Positions 12,301-19,939 of a stretch of 64,000 nucleotides of DNA are shown piece by piece; the stretch's first letter is position 1; each line of letters opens with the position of its first letter. The notes below the pieces were generated by a model, which was not told the DNA's origin, did not search any database, and was given only the letters and a program-made list of their open reading frames with translations. The DNA comes from Romanomermis culicivorax. Taxonomy: Eukaryota > Nematoda > Enoplea > Mermithida > Mermithidae. The stretch is taken from positions 372,001 through 436,000 of the forward strand of contig CAWUHX010000141.1 of NCBI GenBank assembly GCA_963922205.1, in the 5' to 3' direction. The position numbers and the translations under genes are program-made.

Positions 12301-15300
12301 TGGGAGCTAAAGTAGGGGCATTATTCATTTTTGTAAGTTGTATGTGGTTACAGTACTACAACTCCCCCCTCCTTCGCATGAAGTTGAGAGCAAAAAAAAA
12401 AAAAAGGTCACGGCATATTTCAAGTACTACCCTTAAAATTTACGATTTTACCCCTACCTAAATTTTCGACCTTGGGGACCTCTGGTGTCGAGCCTGTAGC
12501 CAGAAATTTTTTTTGGGAGGGCACACATTTTTTCACTCAATTTACCATAAAATTGGCATTTCTGACTTGACTTGAAAAAAACCAAAGGTCCCTCCCTATC
12601 AACACTTGAACATTTGGGTGGCATGGCCCTCAACCTCTTCCTGCCTACAGGCCTGGGATGTGTGCTATAGGACCCCCTGCAATCATCCGCTATATGGCTA
12701 GCCATTAAACGACCCCAAAGATTTTACAATATATTGGCTAGCCACATGGTAGTCATAAGGACCCCTATACTTTTGGCCGGAAGATTATTTAAAAATGATT
12801 TTGTGATGGAAAATGTCAATTTCTGAACAAAAAATGGTCGAAAACGTCAATTTTCTCGGCGTTTCACGCCGTAAGTACATTTATTACAATTTTTTCGACA
12901 AAAATTAACATGTTTTTAACCGTTTGTGGCCTTTTTTGACGAAAAAATCGAATTTTTCCCCTTCAGGAACGCCTCCGTGAAAATTTTGGGGAATCAGTGA
13001 CCCCAGCCCCAAAAAAGTCGCCTGACGCGCCAAGATCTCGGGGCTTGTTACACAGAGATCTTGGAGCTTGTTACTTCAGAATTACAGAAACAATACAAAT
13101 GTAATTTTGAGAATTCTACAACTGCTTTATCAAAACAAGAAGTATGAGTCCTTGTTTGCAGGCCCGAAGAAGTTCGTGTTCAGGAATACGAGAACAAAAC
13201 GCATCACCATTTATATATTGTTAGGTTAGGGCTTACTATATCAGGTTTAACGGGGTGCGTCAAATAAAGGCCGGAATAAATTACGGCTTCTGTTGAATGA
13301 TAATCTACGAATTGTACCAGCGACTCGTATTTTTTGTCTTCAGCAAAATATTCGCCGCAAATTTTTAAAATTCTGCGTACAGAAATGAGAGACATACCAA
13401 AAAGTGTTTGCAAGGGATGCAGAGGTCAAATTTACCGAAAATGTTTGACGTCATCGAGCGATTTCATAAACGACAAAACATAGGTATTTTTTTGACTTTC
13501 GCTGTCTCGTATCAAAAATGAACCGATCTTATTTGTAGCGCGTAATATTTCTTCGCTGTCATTCTTTGATAAACGACCGTGATACCATTCTTCAGGTCGA
13601 TTGCTAAAAATTCAGATAGGGTAAACCTGAATAACAATGATGACAAATAAAAATCCCAACAAACGAAGGTCTGAAATACAAAACCGTATTCAGGGGTTGA
13701 AGGGGGGCGCACCCTTCGGACTTTGTCATATGTCGATTTCATGTCTATCACTGAGAAAAATCTCAAAATTTTCCGGCGCTCCGCGCCGGTCAACAAGTAT
13801 AACAGTCATTGTTTTCTATCAGGCGTGGCCATTAGTATATGTATCTACTTACATTTACTAATTAACCTTCAACAGTTTCAATGAAACTGAATTCCCTCAT
13901 CTCTTTTTTATCAGTTACAAGTCAATATTTTGTCAATACATGAGATTTTATTTCAATCATTACAATTTGTTTCTCTCGTCTCGCTTGGAGCACAGTTTTT
14001 TCTCTCAAAAGGGGTATTTTGAAATGGGGAAAAAATTTCAGAATGGTTCTCATTGCGGAAAAATTTTTCAAGTTCAAAACCGAAAAGATGCAAATTGGTG
14101 AACTTCAGAAGGTCAAACAAAATATAAAAAAATTTCGGTGCTTTGCACCGGTCACCAGTACGAGGTAATTGTTTTATATCAGGCACGGCCGTTAGCATAT
14201 CAACTTTCACAATTAACCTTCTACAGTTGATATCAGTTGAATTACTTCATCTTTTTTTACTAGAGTCAATATTTTGCTGATAATTGAGATTTGTCATCAT
14301 TTTTTAAAATTTTATTCTATCGTTTCGTTTGGAGTTTACCAAACGTTTTGAAACGAGAACCTTCGCAATCCGCATTGAAAAACGATAAAAACTTAATTCT
14401 AAGACTATAAATTTAGAGCTCCTGTCCAGGAATAATTTTTGCGAGCATTCATTTTCTAGCATTCTGGAAAACAAAAATCTGCTACGCTATGCGCTAAGAA
14501 AGGTATTACAATCCATTAGTTTGATTCAAATTTATTTTCATTGTTATGAAAATTTTTTCCTGCCCTTGTGAAAATGTGAATCTTTTTTTGCTCGCAACGC
14601 CCACTCGAAAGTTTCCTGGCTACGAGCAACCTGCTGAAGAAGCAATTATACCCATTGTTTTTTCCACTAATGGCACCTTTTGTGGAAAAAACTTTGGAGG
14701 CTTTCCACCAGGCTTTTTTGGTTTGAAAACCACGGGTCAAATGGCTCCTAGGCCTAAATTTTCAGGAGCCAAATTGAAATTTTGGCAGCCAAAAATTTTT
14801 AATTGGAGAATATCGAAAAATGGGCTTGTAACACACTGTGAAACTTATATAATTAATTTATACAGATATTCCATCAGTTGACACGTGTTAAAAAAATTAC
14901 TGTTCAAAATTTGATTTCCAACCAGGGTTTTCAGTTACAGCATCTGTCTACACGTACAAAGATCGGCAGACAAATCTTTGTGCAAAGGGATTTTTTAATG
15001 CAAAAACACTATATTTCGTTTATTTTTGCACAAACCTTCTTCAAAGATTGAGTTCATTTCCTTCTGACTCAAAAGTTATGGGGTTTTGAAAATGAAGCTT
15101 TTGTGACTGTTTTGTTGTGTCCTATACCTTTCCGGCGTTACGGAACGAAATTTTTTTTACGTTTCGACACTCTAAAATGGTGGAAAATCAATTTAAGGAT
15201 AACTTATTCAATAAACATAAAAGGCTCGTAAATATGTATATATCATTTTACAAATTAAAAAATATGTTCATACTTTCATAAGGTTGAAAAATTCGAATTG

Positions 15301-17733
15301 AACTTAAAATTTATGAAAATCACTTCTATTAAGATTGTGAATTCAAACTCGGCTCTATATTCAAAATAATATTAACAAAAATGGAAAAATTGAGATTTTG
15401 ATCTCTTAAATGCACCAAAATTCATCTTTTCCTTGTCGAACCACCATATTTTTCCCCTTTTTCGAGAATTTTTTCCCCCAAAAAATTTGATTCGTAGAAA
15501 AACAGTGAATAGACTAATTTGAAAAATTATAGAATGAGATCCAGCGCGAAGAGCTGAAAAATTTTCGGTGTTTTATGGTTTTAGAGCCTGTAAGACACTT
15601 ACTTTAAATCTAAATGTGAAGAAAAATAACTATAATTCACTAAGATATAGATAAATAAGTCAAAATTTTAGGAGCAAAAATGGCTCCTAAACCAAAACCA
15701 ACTACCTGCTTGAAACCACACAATTTTTCATTTTTGTCCCGAATTCGTGAAAAATAGATGATTTTAGACGTTGTCCTAAACCCAGTGGATCTTACAAGAC
15801 TGAAATCAGCATGGTTACATTGCAAAAAACAAAAAATATGCACCTATTTTTTATACGCCAAATCTGGAAACATCGCTTAAGCTTTTCGTTTGATATTAAA
15901 TAGTTTTCAGTTGCTCTTGCAAGTGGAATCATCAAAACTAAACTACGCAAAAATAACTGTTTACCTAACGATACCACGTTTCATGTTCAATCACGCGTTT
16001 CTTCAATTTACGGATTATCGTCGATTTTTTAAAATGCAGAAGAAACAATTTCCATGCACCATACATGTAATTGGGGCGGGGAAGTGCTATGGGAACCCCC
16101 CCCCCCCCAGAAATCGTCGACCATATGGCTAGCCATTGGGCGACCGCCCCTCCCCAGGATTTTCCAATCCAATGGCTAGCCATATGGTAGACGTTGGGAC
16201 CTCCATACTTTTGATCGGAAAAATACTGAAAAATGTCAGTTTTTGAACGAAAAATGGTAAAAAACGTCAATTTTGTCGGCGCTTCGCGCCATGGATACAT
16301 TTTTTCGGTCTTTTTAGGGAAAAATTACTATTTTTTGAACTATTTTCGGACTTTTTTCGTTAAAAAATCGATTTTTTTTCCTGGAGAGACCCCTCCCCCC
16401 AAATTTTGGGAATTACTGACGCCCAACCCCCCCCCCAGACATCGGGGCTCCGTTACATGTATGCCATGCACGGAGTTTAGCACTATTCGTTCCGATTCGG
16501 TAGGTAACCACAACCAGTAGTGACCACCCCATGAGCAAATGAAAGCTTTCCCGAAGTCGGTATGGCGAAAAATAATACTTAAGCTATGTGGATAAGTCTA
16601 TATTTGAAAGCATTATTTTTTTCACAGGCCAGGTTGCAATGTACAACTTGGGGAAAAATTTTGGTTGCGCAGATAAATTTTTGGTTGCTCACTCTAGAAT
16701 CAATAAATTTGCTCAATTTTATTGGGAAAACCACCAAAAGCTAGTATTCTATTCACTTTTAAAACCCAATTTTCTGAGCTTTGAAGAGAATATCAAGAAG
16801 TTGGTATGAGTAACTTGTTCGGCTCGTAGTGCCGAAAATTTTCCAGAGATTTTGATATTCTAAAACGCTAGAGAAAGAATCTTTTCAACTTTTATTTTCA
16901 AGACAGAAGGTTTAATTTTTCAGGGAAATTCGATGAATTTTCAGTGAGACAGACTACAATTCAAAAACTAGAGGAAAGCAACCAAGAATTTCGATCCTTC
17001 AACCAGCAAGAATTTCAGCTTGGACTCAAAATGTTCTAATCACATAAATGTCAAAATGTTTAAAGATCCCAAGGAAATTTTGGGAAAATAACCGAGAAAG
17101 ACTTGCTTTTCGTTAAATTCGCCAAAAAACAACGCAGGATCAAACATTTATCTATAATATGTTGATAATTAATAATTATAAGCTATAAGCATTAGCTAGA
17201 ATGACGTTTTCTAACCGCGCACTGGAATAATATAGAAAAATTATTAAATAATTAAAATCCGGAAAAATCCTGACTATATTCCATTTTATTAGGCATGAAA
17301 ATGCATCCCCGGACAAGAAATCCTATAACCTAATCAAAAGGGCAGTCAGGCTTCAAGTTGCACTGTACAACTTGACAGAAAAAATTTGGTTGCACAGCCC
17401 GAAAGTAGTTGAAGCTATTGGTAAAAATGCAACTTGATTTGAAAATTTTTTTTCCCTTTTTCAGCTTGGTGACATGTTACCCCCCGGTAAGAGCCACTGC
17501 CTAAACCGACCAGGACTACTTCACTGGATGCGTGACGAACGCCATGTAAAGAACAAATGTTGAACTTACATGAATCTCGGAGGCTTGGGATTTCCGCTGA
17601 ACGCCGGTTGACAATTGGGATATTCGGAATATTCCATTGAAATACTGCTACTAATATCAGCCGAACCGATAGGTAATGAAGATGAGGAAGTCGCGGCAAC
17701 ATGATCAGTGTAGATATCATCAAGCTCGAACAT
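285..17733 (-). CDS. RASA1: RASA1 / p120 Ras GTPase-activating protein, 22 coding exons, 3' end off-window
   Basis: Ortholog of p120 RasGAP, the cytosolic protein that docks on phosphotyrosines through SH2 domains and speeds GTP hydrolysis by Ras. Read on the minus strand, the exons give an N-terminal tail, SH2 (WYHGRL, GSFLIRDS), SH3 (GNWLWV), a second SH2 (GSYLVKPSD, RFYKT), PH (GKWRNMFFVL, CFQIVL), C2 and a RasGAP domain with arginine finger (VLFRKTS) and FLFLRLI motif. This order is unique to RASA1. Every junction uses GT-AG and keeps phase, except one conflict in the C2 region (5468/5346) and an ambiguous exon-14 end. About 870 residues are in the window; vertebrate RASA1 is about 1,050, with a longer N-terminus. 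The missing part is the end of GAP and the C-terminal tail, left of base 285. Several introns are only 52-85 bp; others are 1-4 kb and full of repeats. Confidence 0.94.
444..511 (-). CDS. RASA1: RASA1 exon 21 (RasGAP FLR motif)
   Basis: SFLFLRLICLALLNPKQYEL matches the GAP signature F-x-F-L-R-L-I-x-P-A-I-L-N-P. The Pro before A is Leu here. 62-bp intron upstream; one base carries over. Confidence 0.94.
574..660 (-). CDS. RASA1: RASA1 exon 20 (RasGAP domain)
   Basis: Excellent TTTTTTGCAG acceptor. SAQHILNRLKIRVVEKWPDD keeps the spacing I-x-x-x-L-x-x-x-V-x-x-K-W-P of the RASA1 GAP. The donor at GTCAGT (not the GTAAGG five bases earlier) gives the phase needed for exon 21, making V-S-S-F across the junction. 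Confidence 0.92.
761..1011 (-). CDS. RASA1: RASA1 exon 19 (RasGAP domain with long insert)
   Basis: Starts IDFRKSHKVELKL after a strong TTTCAG acceptor. It continues through a serine-rich stretch of about 35 residues (VASSSCSTYPSSS) not seen in the vertebrate GAP domain, and ends LLINFTRAICHSLKESVTYF-P, the GAP helix before the F-P-P turn. Two bases carry over. Confidence 0.88.
1089..1301 (+). mobile_element. Family-B miniature TIR element
   Basis: Bounded by CATACCTGTAAGAGGTCC and CCAATTACAGGTATG, i.e. inverted CATACCTGTAA termini. The inside is poly-G tracts plus GGTCGAAAAAAGTCGA and TTTTTCCCAAAAAGGCC. The same ends and core recur at 2746, 22,2xx, 28,897 and elsewhere. It has no coding capacity. 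Confidence 0.7.
1380..2745 (+). repeat. Dispersed repeat D, copy 1
   Basis: Closely matches 22,850-23,790 in the same orientation, through landmarks such as GCACGGACATCTGTGCCAA, the CTGCGGAAAAGTTTC stretch and the GTTCGCATTCG stretch. It carries repeated GTGCCA/TGGCAC words. The span 2053-2317 is absent from the other copy and is an insertion. Class unknown. Confidence 0.65.
2053..2317. mobile_element. Foldback/TIR element with GACTTTGATCAG arrays
   Basis: About 50-bp inverted termini (AAGGTAAAGTGGG... and ...CCCACTTTTTACCTT), each containing two 16-bp direct units of GACTTTGATCAGRGGY. Precisely absent from the second copy of repeat D, so it is a discrete insertion. Its interior holds an 8-bp-stem hairpin (GTAGACAA/TTGTCTAC) and a family-B fragment (2164-2262). 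Confidence 0.7.
2746..2952 (+). mobile_element. Family-B miniature TIR element
   Basis: Starts CATACCTGTAAGACCTCCG and ends GGACAGGTATG, with the same poly-G and GTCGACATTTTTCCC core as the copy at 1089. The right terminus is slightly altered, and no target duplication is clear. Confidence 0.65.
3055..3197 (-). CDS. RASA1: RASA1 exon 18 (RasGAP arginine-finger exon)
   Basis: Encodes EPAVLFRKTSFASILVYELL, then FIKASLKQPVAEI. The Arg of LFRKTS is the catalytic arginine finger that completes the Ras active site (family: L-F-R-x-x-x-L-A/S). Phase 0 end at GTAAGT. Confidence 0.94.
3324..3486 (-). CDS. RASA1: RASA1 exon 17 (RasGAP domain start)
   Basis: Encodes VNNFDLCQLLADISTDEDKH, then RLALALLHIFSTEN and LQREIRDS. 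These are the opening helices of the RasGAP fold (L-A-x-x-L-L-x-I-F-x-x-E ... L-x-x-x-E-I). Strong TTTTCTCAG acceptor; one base left over. Confidence 0.92.
3655..3801 (-). CDS. RASA1: RASA1 exon 16 (C2-GAP linker)
   Basis: Open phase-0 exon (GTCAG acceptor, GTCAGT donor) encoding NWDNGLKNSGG, then NWLELTVIRSLQTEKFG. The alternating strand LELTVIRS is placed like L-R-V-R-A-R-Y just before GAP in vertebrate RASA1. Supported by position, length and phase rather than strong identity. Confidence 0.65.
3802..4842. other. RASA1 intron 15
   Basis: Contains a complete family-A TIR element (3920-4319). The remaining 4320-4842 is AT-rich and shows no exon or repeat I can recognise. Confidence 0.6.
3920..4319 (-). 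mobile_element. Family-A miniature TIR element
   Basis: Reads CACAGATGTAACGGGGCC ... CCCAATTACATGTATG, flanked by TGTATGAA and TGTACGAC (6 of 8 identical), an aged 8-bp target duplication. The core has the paired GGCTAGCCAT words. Non-coding. Confidence 0.75.
4843..4937 (-). CDS. RASA1: RASA1 exon 15 (C2 C-terminal part)
   Basis: Encodes CVKIDIALNERSSPDEQHRN then EDTFVIHDWLK. A beta strand, a charged loop and D-W-L fit the end of the RASA1 C2 domain, where D-E-W-F-L is conserved. Ends in phase 0 at a GTAAAA donor. Acceptor AAATAAG is weak. Confidence 0.75.
5273..5346 (-). CDS. RASA1: RASA1 exon 14 (C2 domain strands)
   Basis: After an ATATTTTCAG acceptor it reads YENSKNYADIFAILSINGAK, IYRT. 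This matches the C2 pattern N-P-Y-x-x-I-x-L-N-x-x-x-x-x-K/R-T. The open frame continues to 5172, and a second in-phase donor would place the end at 5207. The end chosen here keeps phase with exon 15. Confidence 0.65.
5468..5506 (-). CDS. RASA1: RASA1 exon 13 (first C2 strand), tentative
   Basis: VQMKTLIVIIYE resembles the first C2 strand of RASA1 (V-S-S-L-V-L-x-I-x-E). The acceptor TTAAG keeps phase with exon 12. An alternative in-phase start lies at 5542. At the 3' side, the GTAATT donor leaves TA, which with the first A of exon 14 would make TAA. The boundary is therefore wrong, noncanonical or mutated. Confidence 0.5.
5507..6720. other. RASA1 intron 12
   Basis: Holds a family-A element (5654-6071). 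6072-6720 is otherwise unassigned; 6480-6660 has C/G-run words reminiscent of families A/B but no clear termini. Confidence 0.55.
5654..6071 (+). mobile_element. Family-A miniature TIR element, full-length
   Basis: CATACATGTAATTGGGG to CCGTTACATGTATG, about 418 bp, flanked by CATCATAT and CATTAAAT (6 of 8). Contains ATGGCTAGCCAT twice, TCGGCGCTTCGCGCC hairpin and runs of C/G. Best-preserved reference copy of the family here. Confidence 0.8.
6721..6830 (-). CDS. RASA1: RASA1 exon 12 (PH C-terminal helix)
   Basis: Follows exon 11 after a 67-bp intron. EWSSILSPLC matches the PH C-terminal helix (E-D/E-W-x-x-x-L-x-x-x-C). It continues with a basic, serine-rich linker ending SKKIRR. Two leftover bases (AT) before a GTACAA donor. 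Confidence 0.85.
6898..7056 (-). CDS. RASA1: RASA1 exon 11 (PH domain middle)
   Basis: Encodes QTKPKSVLDLCHCSYYDVHR, then SLFDQSYCFQIV and FFYTDTEKQFE. The T-K-P-K-x-x-x-D-L ... V-H-x-S-L-F ... C-F-Q-I-V series is diagnostic for the RASA1 PH domain. Phase 0 to phase 0. Confidence 0.95.
7057..7863. repeat. RASA1 intron 10 with two decayed family-A pieces
   Basis: A minus-oriented family-A start (CATACATGTAACAGAGCC at 7214) runs to about 7459. There a plus-oriented piece begins (CATACATGTAGTATGGG at 7460) and ends near 7826 (TTACATGTACG). Both are diverged and internally deleted. Confidence 0.6.
7864..7946 (-). CDS. RASA1: RASA1 exon 10 (PH domain strands 2-3)
   Basis: Encodes KLDGKWRNMFFVLKEIEGQ then LLFYESEK. 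This is the classic PH pattern K-W-x-x-x-x-F-x-L ... L-x-Y-F/Y-x-S-E and is very close to vertebrate RASA1. Phase 0 donor GTGAAA. Confidence 0.95.
8016..8142 (-). CDS. RASA1: RASA1 exon 9 (SH2-PH linker, PH start)
   Basis: Begins FMELPDSNNALDVELYKHL after a TTTCTATAG acceptor and ends with SKTGYMYNK, the first PH strand (G-Y-L/M). One leftover base gives Ser with exon 10, so that KLDGKWRNM follows directly. Confidence 0.9.
8228..8309 (-). CDS. RASA1: RASA1 exon 8 (second SH2 domain, end)
   Basis: Encodes LHSIIERYSKTEICSGVIL followed by QTPLYKTS, matching the family pattern D-I-I-x-x-Y ... G-x-x-L-x-x-P-V at the end of the second SH2. Phase 0 at a GTGAGC donor. Confidence 0.93.
8513..8657 (-). 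CDS. RASA1: RASA1 exon 7 (second SH2 domain, core)
   Basis: Encodes GKGSYLVKPSDSNPQNYTLL, then VNKVAIK and FDVGARFYK. This is the beta-B to beta-D core of an SH2 domain. The FLVR arginine is replaced by lysine (Lys257, codon AAG at 8634-8632). Two leftover bases give Thr with exon 8. Confidence 0.95.
8720..8801 (-). CDS. RASA1: RASA1 exon 6 (second SH2 domain, start)
   Basis: Encodes LPYFYNSISVKEASTMLLS, the first helix of the second SH2 (vertebrate family: W-F-H-G-K-I-S-x-x-E-A). The usual Trp is a Tyr here. The acceptor follows a pyrimidine run. One base carries over to give Ala with exon 7. Confidence 0.9.
8802..11123. other. RASA1 intron 5
   Basis: Contains family-A element 9285-9667 and a short family-A-like fragment near 8935-8970 (CGTCGGCCATGTAACTGGCC). 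9668-11,123 is AT-rich with no recognisable gene, RNA or repeat. Confidence 0.55.
9285..9667 (-). mobile_element. Family-A miniature TIR element
   Basis: CATACATGTAACGGGGCCCC to CCAATTACATGTATG, minus orientation, including a GGCGCGAAGCGCC hairpin and a single GGCTAC/GTAGCC-type block. Flanks are only weakly similar. Confidence 0.7.
11124..11241 (-). CDS. RASA1: RASA1 exon 5 (SH3 domain core)
   Basis: Encodes FVKSDIFTVIEELEGNWLWV then GLVYEGLVENL, a textbook SH3 core with the D-x-F-x-V strand, the W-L-W-V strand and the G-L-V terminal strand. A 62-bp intron separates it from exon 4. Ends in phase 0. Confidence 0.94.
11304..11380 (-). CDS. RASA1: RASA1 exon 4 (linker and SH3 start)
   Basis: Encodes ERKVVAVVSFRGMQDSEEL, the first strand and RT loop of the SH3 domain (family: V-x-A-xx-x-Y/F ... 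DE-L-S-F). The acceptor is CTACAG. Two leftover bases form the Ser of L-S-F with exon 5. Confidence 0.9.
11530..12484 (-). mobile_element. Non-autonomous hAT-like transposon, copy 1 (955 bp)
   Basis: Imperfect TIRs CAGAGCACCCCATGG and, inverted at the other end, CAGAGGTCCCCAAGG (12 of 15). Flanked by GTGTCAAG and GTGTCGAG (7 of 8): an 8-bp duplication with T at position 2 and A at 7, as in hAT elements. No transposase frame is seen. Homologous along its length, in inverted orientation, to the copy at 18,547. Confidence 0.85.
12493..12651. mobile_element. Small TIR element abutting the hAT copy
   Basis: Starts CCTGTAGCCAGAAATTT and ends TTCCTGCCTACAGG, a 14-bp imperfect inverted repeat. About 160 bp, non-coding; family unknown. 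Confidence 0.5.
13237..13372 (-). CDS. RASA1: RASA1 exon 3 (first SH2 domain, C-terminal half)
   Basis: Encodes ILKICGEYFAEDKKYESL followed by VDYHSTE and LTHPVKPDI, the C-terminal half of the first SH2 (family pattern: central strand, YY, S-L-x-D-L-I-x-Y-Y, LxxPV). Ends in phase 0 at a GTAAGC donor. Confidence 0.93.
13436..13603 (-). CDS. RASA1: RASA1 exon 2 (first SH2 domain, N-terminal half)
   Basis: Encodes EEWYHGRLSKNDSEEIL and GSFLIRDSES, the start of an SH2 domain. The phosphotyrosine-binding FLVR arginine is present (Arg87, LIRDS). The acceptor follows TTTTTAG and the donor is GTAAAT. Two bases carry over to exon 3 across a 63-bp intron. Confidence 0.93.
13690..14230 (+). repeat. Family-E repeat, two diverged tandem-like units
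   Basis: Two stretches each carry AAATTTTC then a hairpin (CCGGCGCTCCGCGCCGG at 13,773; CGGTGCTTTGCACCG at 14,136), then TATCAGGC(G/A)(T/C)GGCC and an AATTAACCTTC(A/T)ACAGTT tail. Related units lie at 21,370, 23,950 and, inverted, 29,560-30,125. Confidence 0.6.
16060..16463 (+). mobile_element. Family-A miniature TIR element with perfect 8-bp TSD
   Basis: CATACATGTAATTGGGG to CCGTTACATGTATG, flanked on both sides by CCATGCAC (8 of 8). This copy defines the element ends and shows an 8-bp target duplication. 404 bp, non-coding, with GGCGCTTCGCGCC hairpin inside. Confidence 0.85.
16624..17410 (+). repeat. Family-F dispersed repeat
   Basis: Begins CAGGCCAGGTTGCAATGTAC and contains AACTTGGGGAAAAATTTTGG, a shared CGCAGGATCA(A/T)AC block and GCACTGGAATAA. 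It ends with a second TTGCACTGTACAACTTG word. Other copies are at 28,140-29,190 and 32,400-33,265 (minus) and 30,378-31,310 (plus). Class unknown. Confidence 0.6.
17570..17733 (-). CDS. RASA1: RASA1 exon 1 (start codon, N-terminal tail)
   Basis: The ATG at 17733-17731 is preceded two codons upstream by an in-frame TAA, which fixes the start. It encodes 54 residues beginning MFELDDIYTD, serine-rich, ending NPKPPRF, then a strong GTAAGT donor. The two leftover bases join the first base of exon 2 to give an Ile followed by NRPEEWYHGR. This tail is much shorter than the Gly/Pro-rich N-terminus of vertebrate RASA1. Confidence 0.85.
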
Positions 17734-18546
17734 TTTTTACTTTCCAAACGAACGACGATTTTGTTTCTCTTCTTTTTCTTCCGCTTTTTTACTAGGCAGC
17801 CTCGTCATTCATGTCCAACTTACACTAAAAATTTGAAATAAGATTGAAGGATAGGACAAAACCATACCTGTAAGAGGTCCGACCAGTCAGGGGGGAGGGT
17901 AAAAAACTAGTGACTGAAGAGGCGTGTTTGAAGCAGCAGCTTCGACTAATAATGCGATTATATCTAGTTAATATGTGAACTCCAACTTCCCGCATTGCGC
18001 CAAGAAAGAATTCAAAGCAAGTGATTCAACTTTATAATCGATAATTCTTCACATCTAGCTAAGTACGGGAATGTCAGAGCCAATTTTTTTCGCAAGACAG
18101 AATATCCGATCGACGTAGAATGGAACTACTGACTCATAAGCCACTAAAATCATATTACCTGTAATGGGGAGGGAGGTTGGCATATATACAAGATATACAA
18201 GGAAAATAAAAACCTAGTATCAAAGAATCATTTCTCAGATATTTCAAAAAAACTTGAGCAAGCAATAAAACACTTTCATATTGAAAGAGAGACTAAGCTT
18301 GTTAGACATGAAAACCTGAAATTATTTTATAACTACGTTAACCAGGGTCTAAATAATAGGCAAGAAATCTCAGTCCTAAGACAAAATGATAAATTATTAA
18401 CAGAAACTGAAGACATCCTAGAAGCTTTTAATAATTTTTTCTCCTCAGTCTTCACAAAAGATAATAGAATTGAGACTGGTTTAAATTTTAATTCAAATAA
18501 AAATAGGTTAGCAGAAAAAAGAATTTCAGATGATGATATTTTGCAC

Positions 18547-19519
18547 CAGAGGTCCCCAAGGTCGAAAATTTAGGTAGGGGTAAAATCGTAAATTTTAAGG
18601 GTAGTACTTGAAATATGCCGTGACCTTTTTTTTTTGCTCACAATTTTTTGCCAAGGAGGGGGGAGTTGTAGTACTCTAACCACATAGAACTTACATAAAT
18701 GAATAATGCCCCTACTTTATGCTTTTTACAGTCAAAAAACATTTACTGGTTCAACTCCATTTTCCAGCTCCCAATCCTGCAACTTTAATGCACTAATTAT
18801 ACGTACAGAATAGTCACACTTTGAAGACTGTTGTACCAACTGATTCCTGAACATTTCAAGAATCGGGCACAACATATGTTTGGAAACATTGTTTCAACCA
18901 GCATCTTCAGCAGTATGGGCTTATCCCATCGCTGATTAGGCTTGGAGCAGTGCTTCCAATTGAAAGTCCTGATGCTGAATGACCACTCCTGATCCACGTC
19001 AACAGACCTCACATGTCTCAACTCATAGCAGGAAAGTATGCCGCAGCTTGGGTAACCATACGCGCACAGAAGACCCAACGCAGAAGCGGAGAAAAGGAAA
19101 GGAGAGCATGAAGAGGCAGAATTTTAAGAACATAACGTTTTTCTTCCCAAGGGGCGATTTTTTGATTAATCACATATACATAAGTCATTATTTCATCTCC
19201 TAATTATATTTATAATGATTTCCTACAGGTAGTATATATTAATTTACTGATATCCTTTCCTAAAAATCGCTATATGGCACAGAAGTTGCATACTTTCCCA
19301 TTATCATTTGCTCAGTAAATGTGTCAAAAAGAGCAGTGAGTAATTCCTCAGAATCACACATTCTGCAATTTTTCTCGAATTAGTATAACCTACTGGAGAG
19401 AGGATGAAGTCTACCAAATTTTTTTGGTATAGTGAGCCGTTTTTATGGGGGCAGTAAATGAATTTTCAAATCTAAGACGGGGGTAATACCCCCCATACCC
19501 CCCCCCATGGGGTGCTCTG
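18547..19519 (+). mobile_element. Non-autonomous hAT-like transposon, copy 2, nested in LINE
   Basis: TIRs CAGAGGTCCCCAAGG and (inverted) CAGAGCACCCCATGG. Target duplication TTTTGCAC/TTTTGCTC (7 of 8) at 18,539 and 19,520. Removing the element plus one duplicate rejoins the LINE (ISDDDI ... KLEDLK) with only a 1-base slip. 973 bp versus 955 bp in copy 1; no transposase. Confidence 0.88.
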
Positions 19520-19939
19520 TTTTGCTCCAAATTAGAAGATTTAAAAATTCAAATTCGGTGGGACCTGATGGCTTACCAATAATAATATTAAAAAGATTAG
19601 CCAATTATTTAGTCCATCCATTAAAAAAATTTTCAATATTTCTGTACTGACTGGACGCCTTCCGAGCATCTGGAAAATGGCTCATGTGACTCAAGTTTTG
19701 AAGAAAGGGATCACGAGTGAAAGTTCCAACTATCGGCCTGTATCTTTAACTTGCGTTTGTTGAAGGATTCTTGAAAAAATCATAAAAGCTCAAGTGACCA
19801 ATTTTCTTACTGTAAATAATTGTATTTCTGATCGTCAGTTTGGTTTTGTGAAGAAAAGATCCTGCGAAACCCAGCTCTTACTGTTCTCTAAATACTTAAT
19901 TGATAACATTGACAAAAAAGGGCAGTTGATGTAATATAT

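Larger units (their letters stand above)
11493..13058 (+). mobile_element. Family-A element, interrupted
   Basis: Starts CATACATGTAATTGGGGG. After about 29 bp it is broken by inserted elements and resumes near 12,660 with the family-A core (TATGGCTAGCCAT, GGTCGAAAACGTCAATTT, TCGGCGTTTCACGCC), ending near GGGGCTTGTTACA. Confidence 0.6.
11381..13236. other. RASA1 intron 3, three nested mobile elements
   Basis: A family-A copy (from 11,493 to about 13,058) is split by a hAT-like element (11,530-12,484), directly followed by a small third TIR unit (12,493-12,651). Nothing else is recognised. Confidence 0.65.
13604..17569. other. RASA1 intron 1 (about 4 kb)
   Basis: Carries two family-E repeat units (13,690-14,230), a family-A element with perfect target duplication (16,060-16,463) and a family-F repeat (16,624-17,410). 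14,231-16,020 is AT-rich; I see no exon or RNA gene there. Confidence 0.6.
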
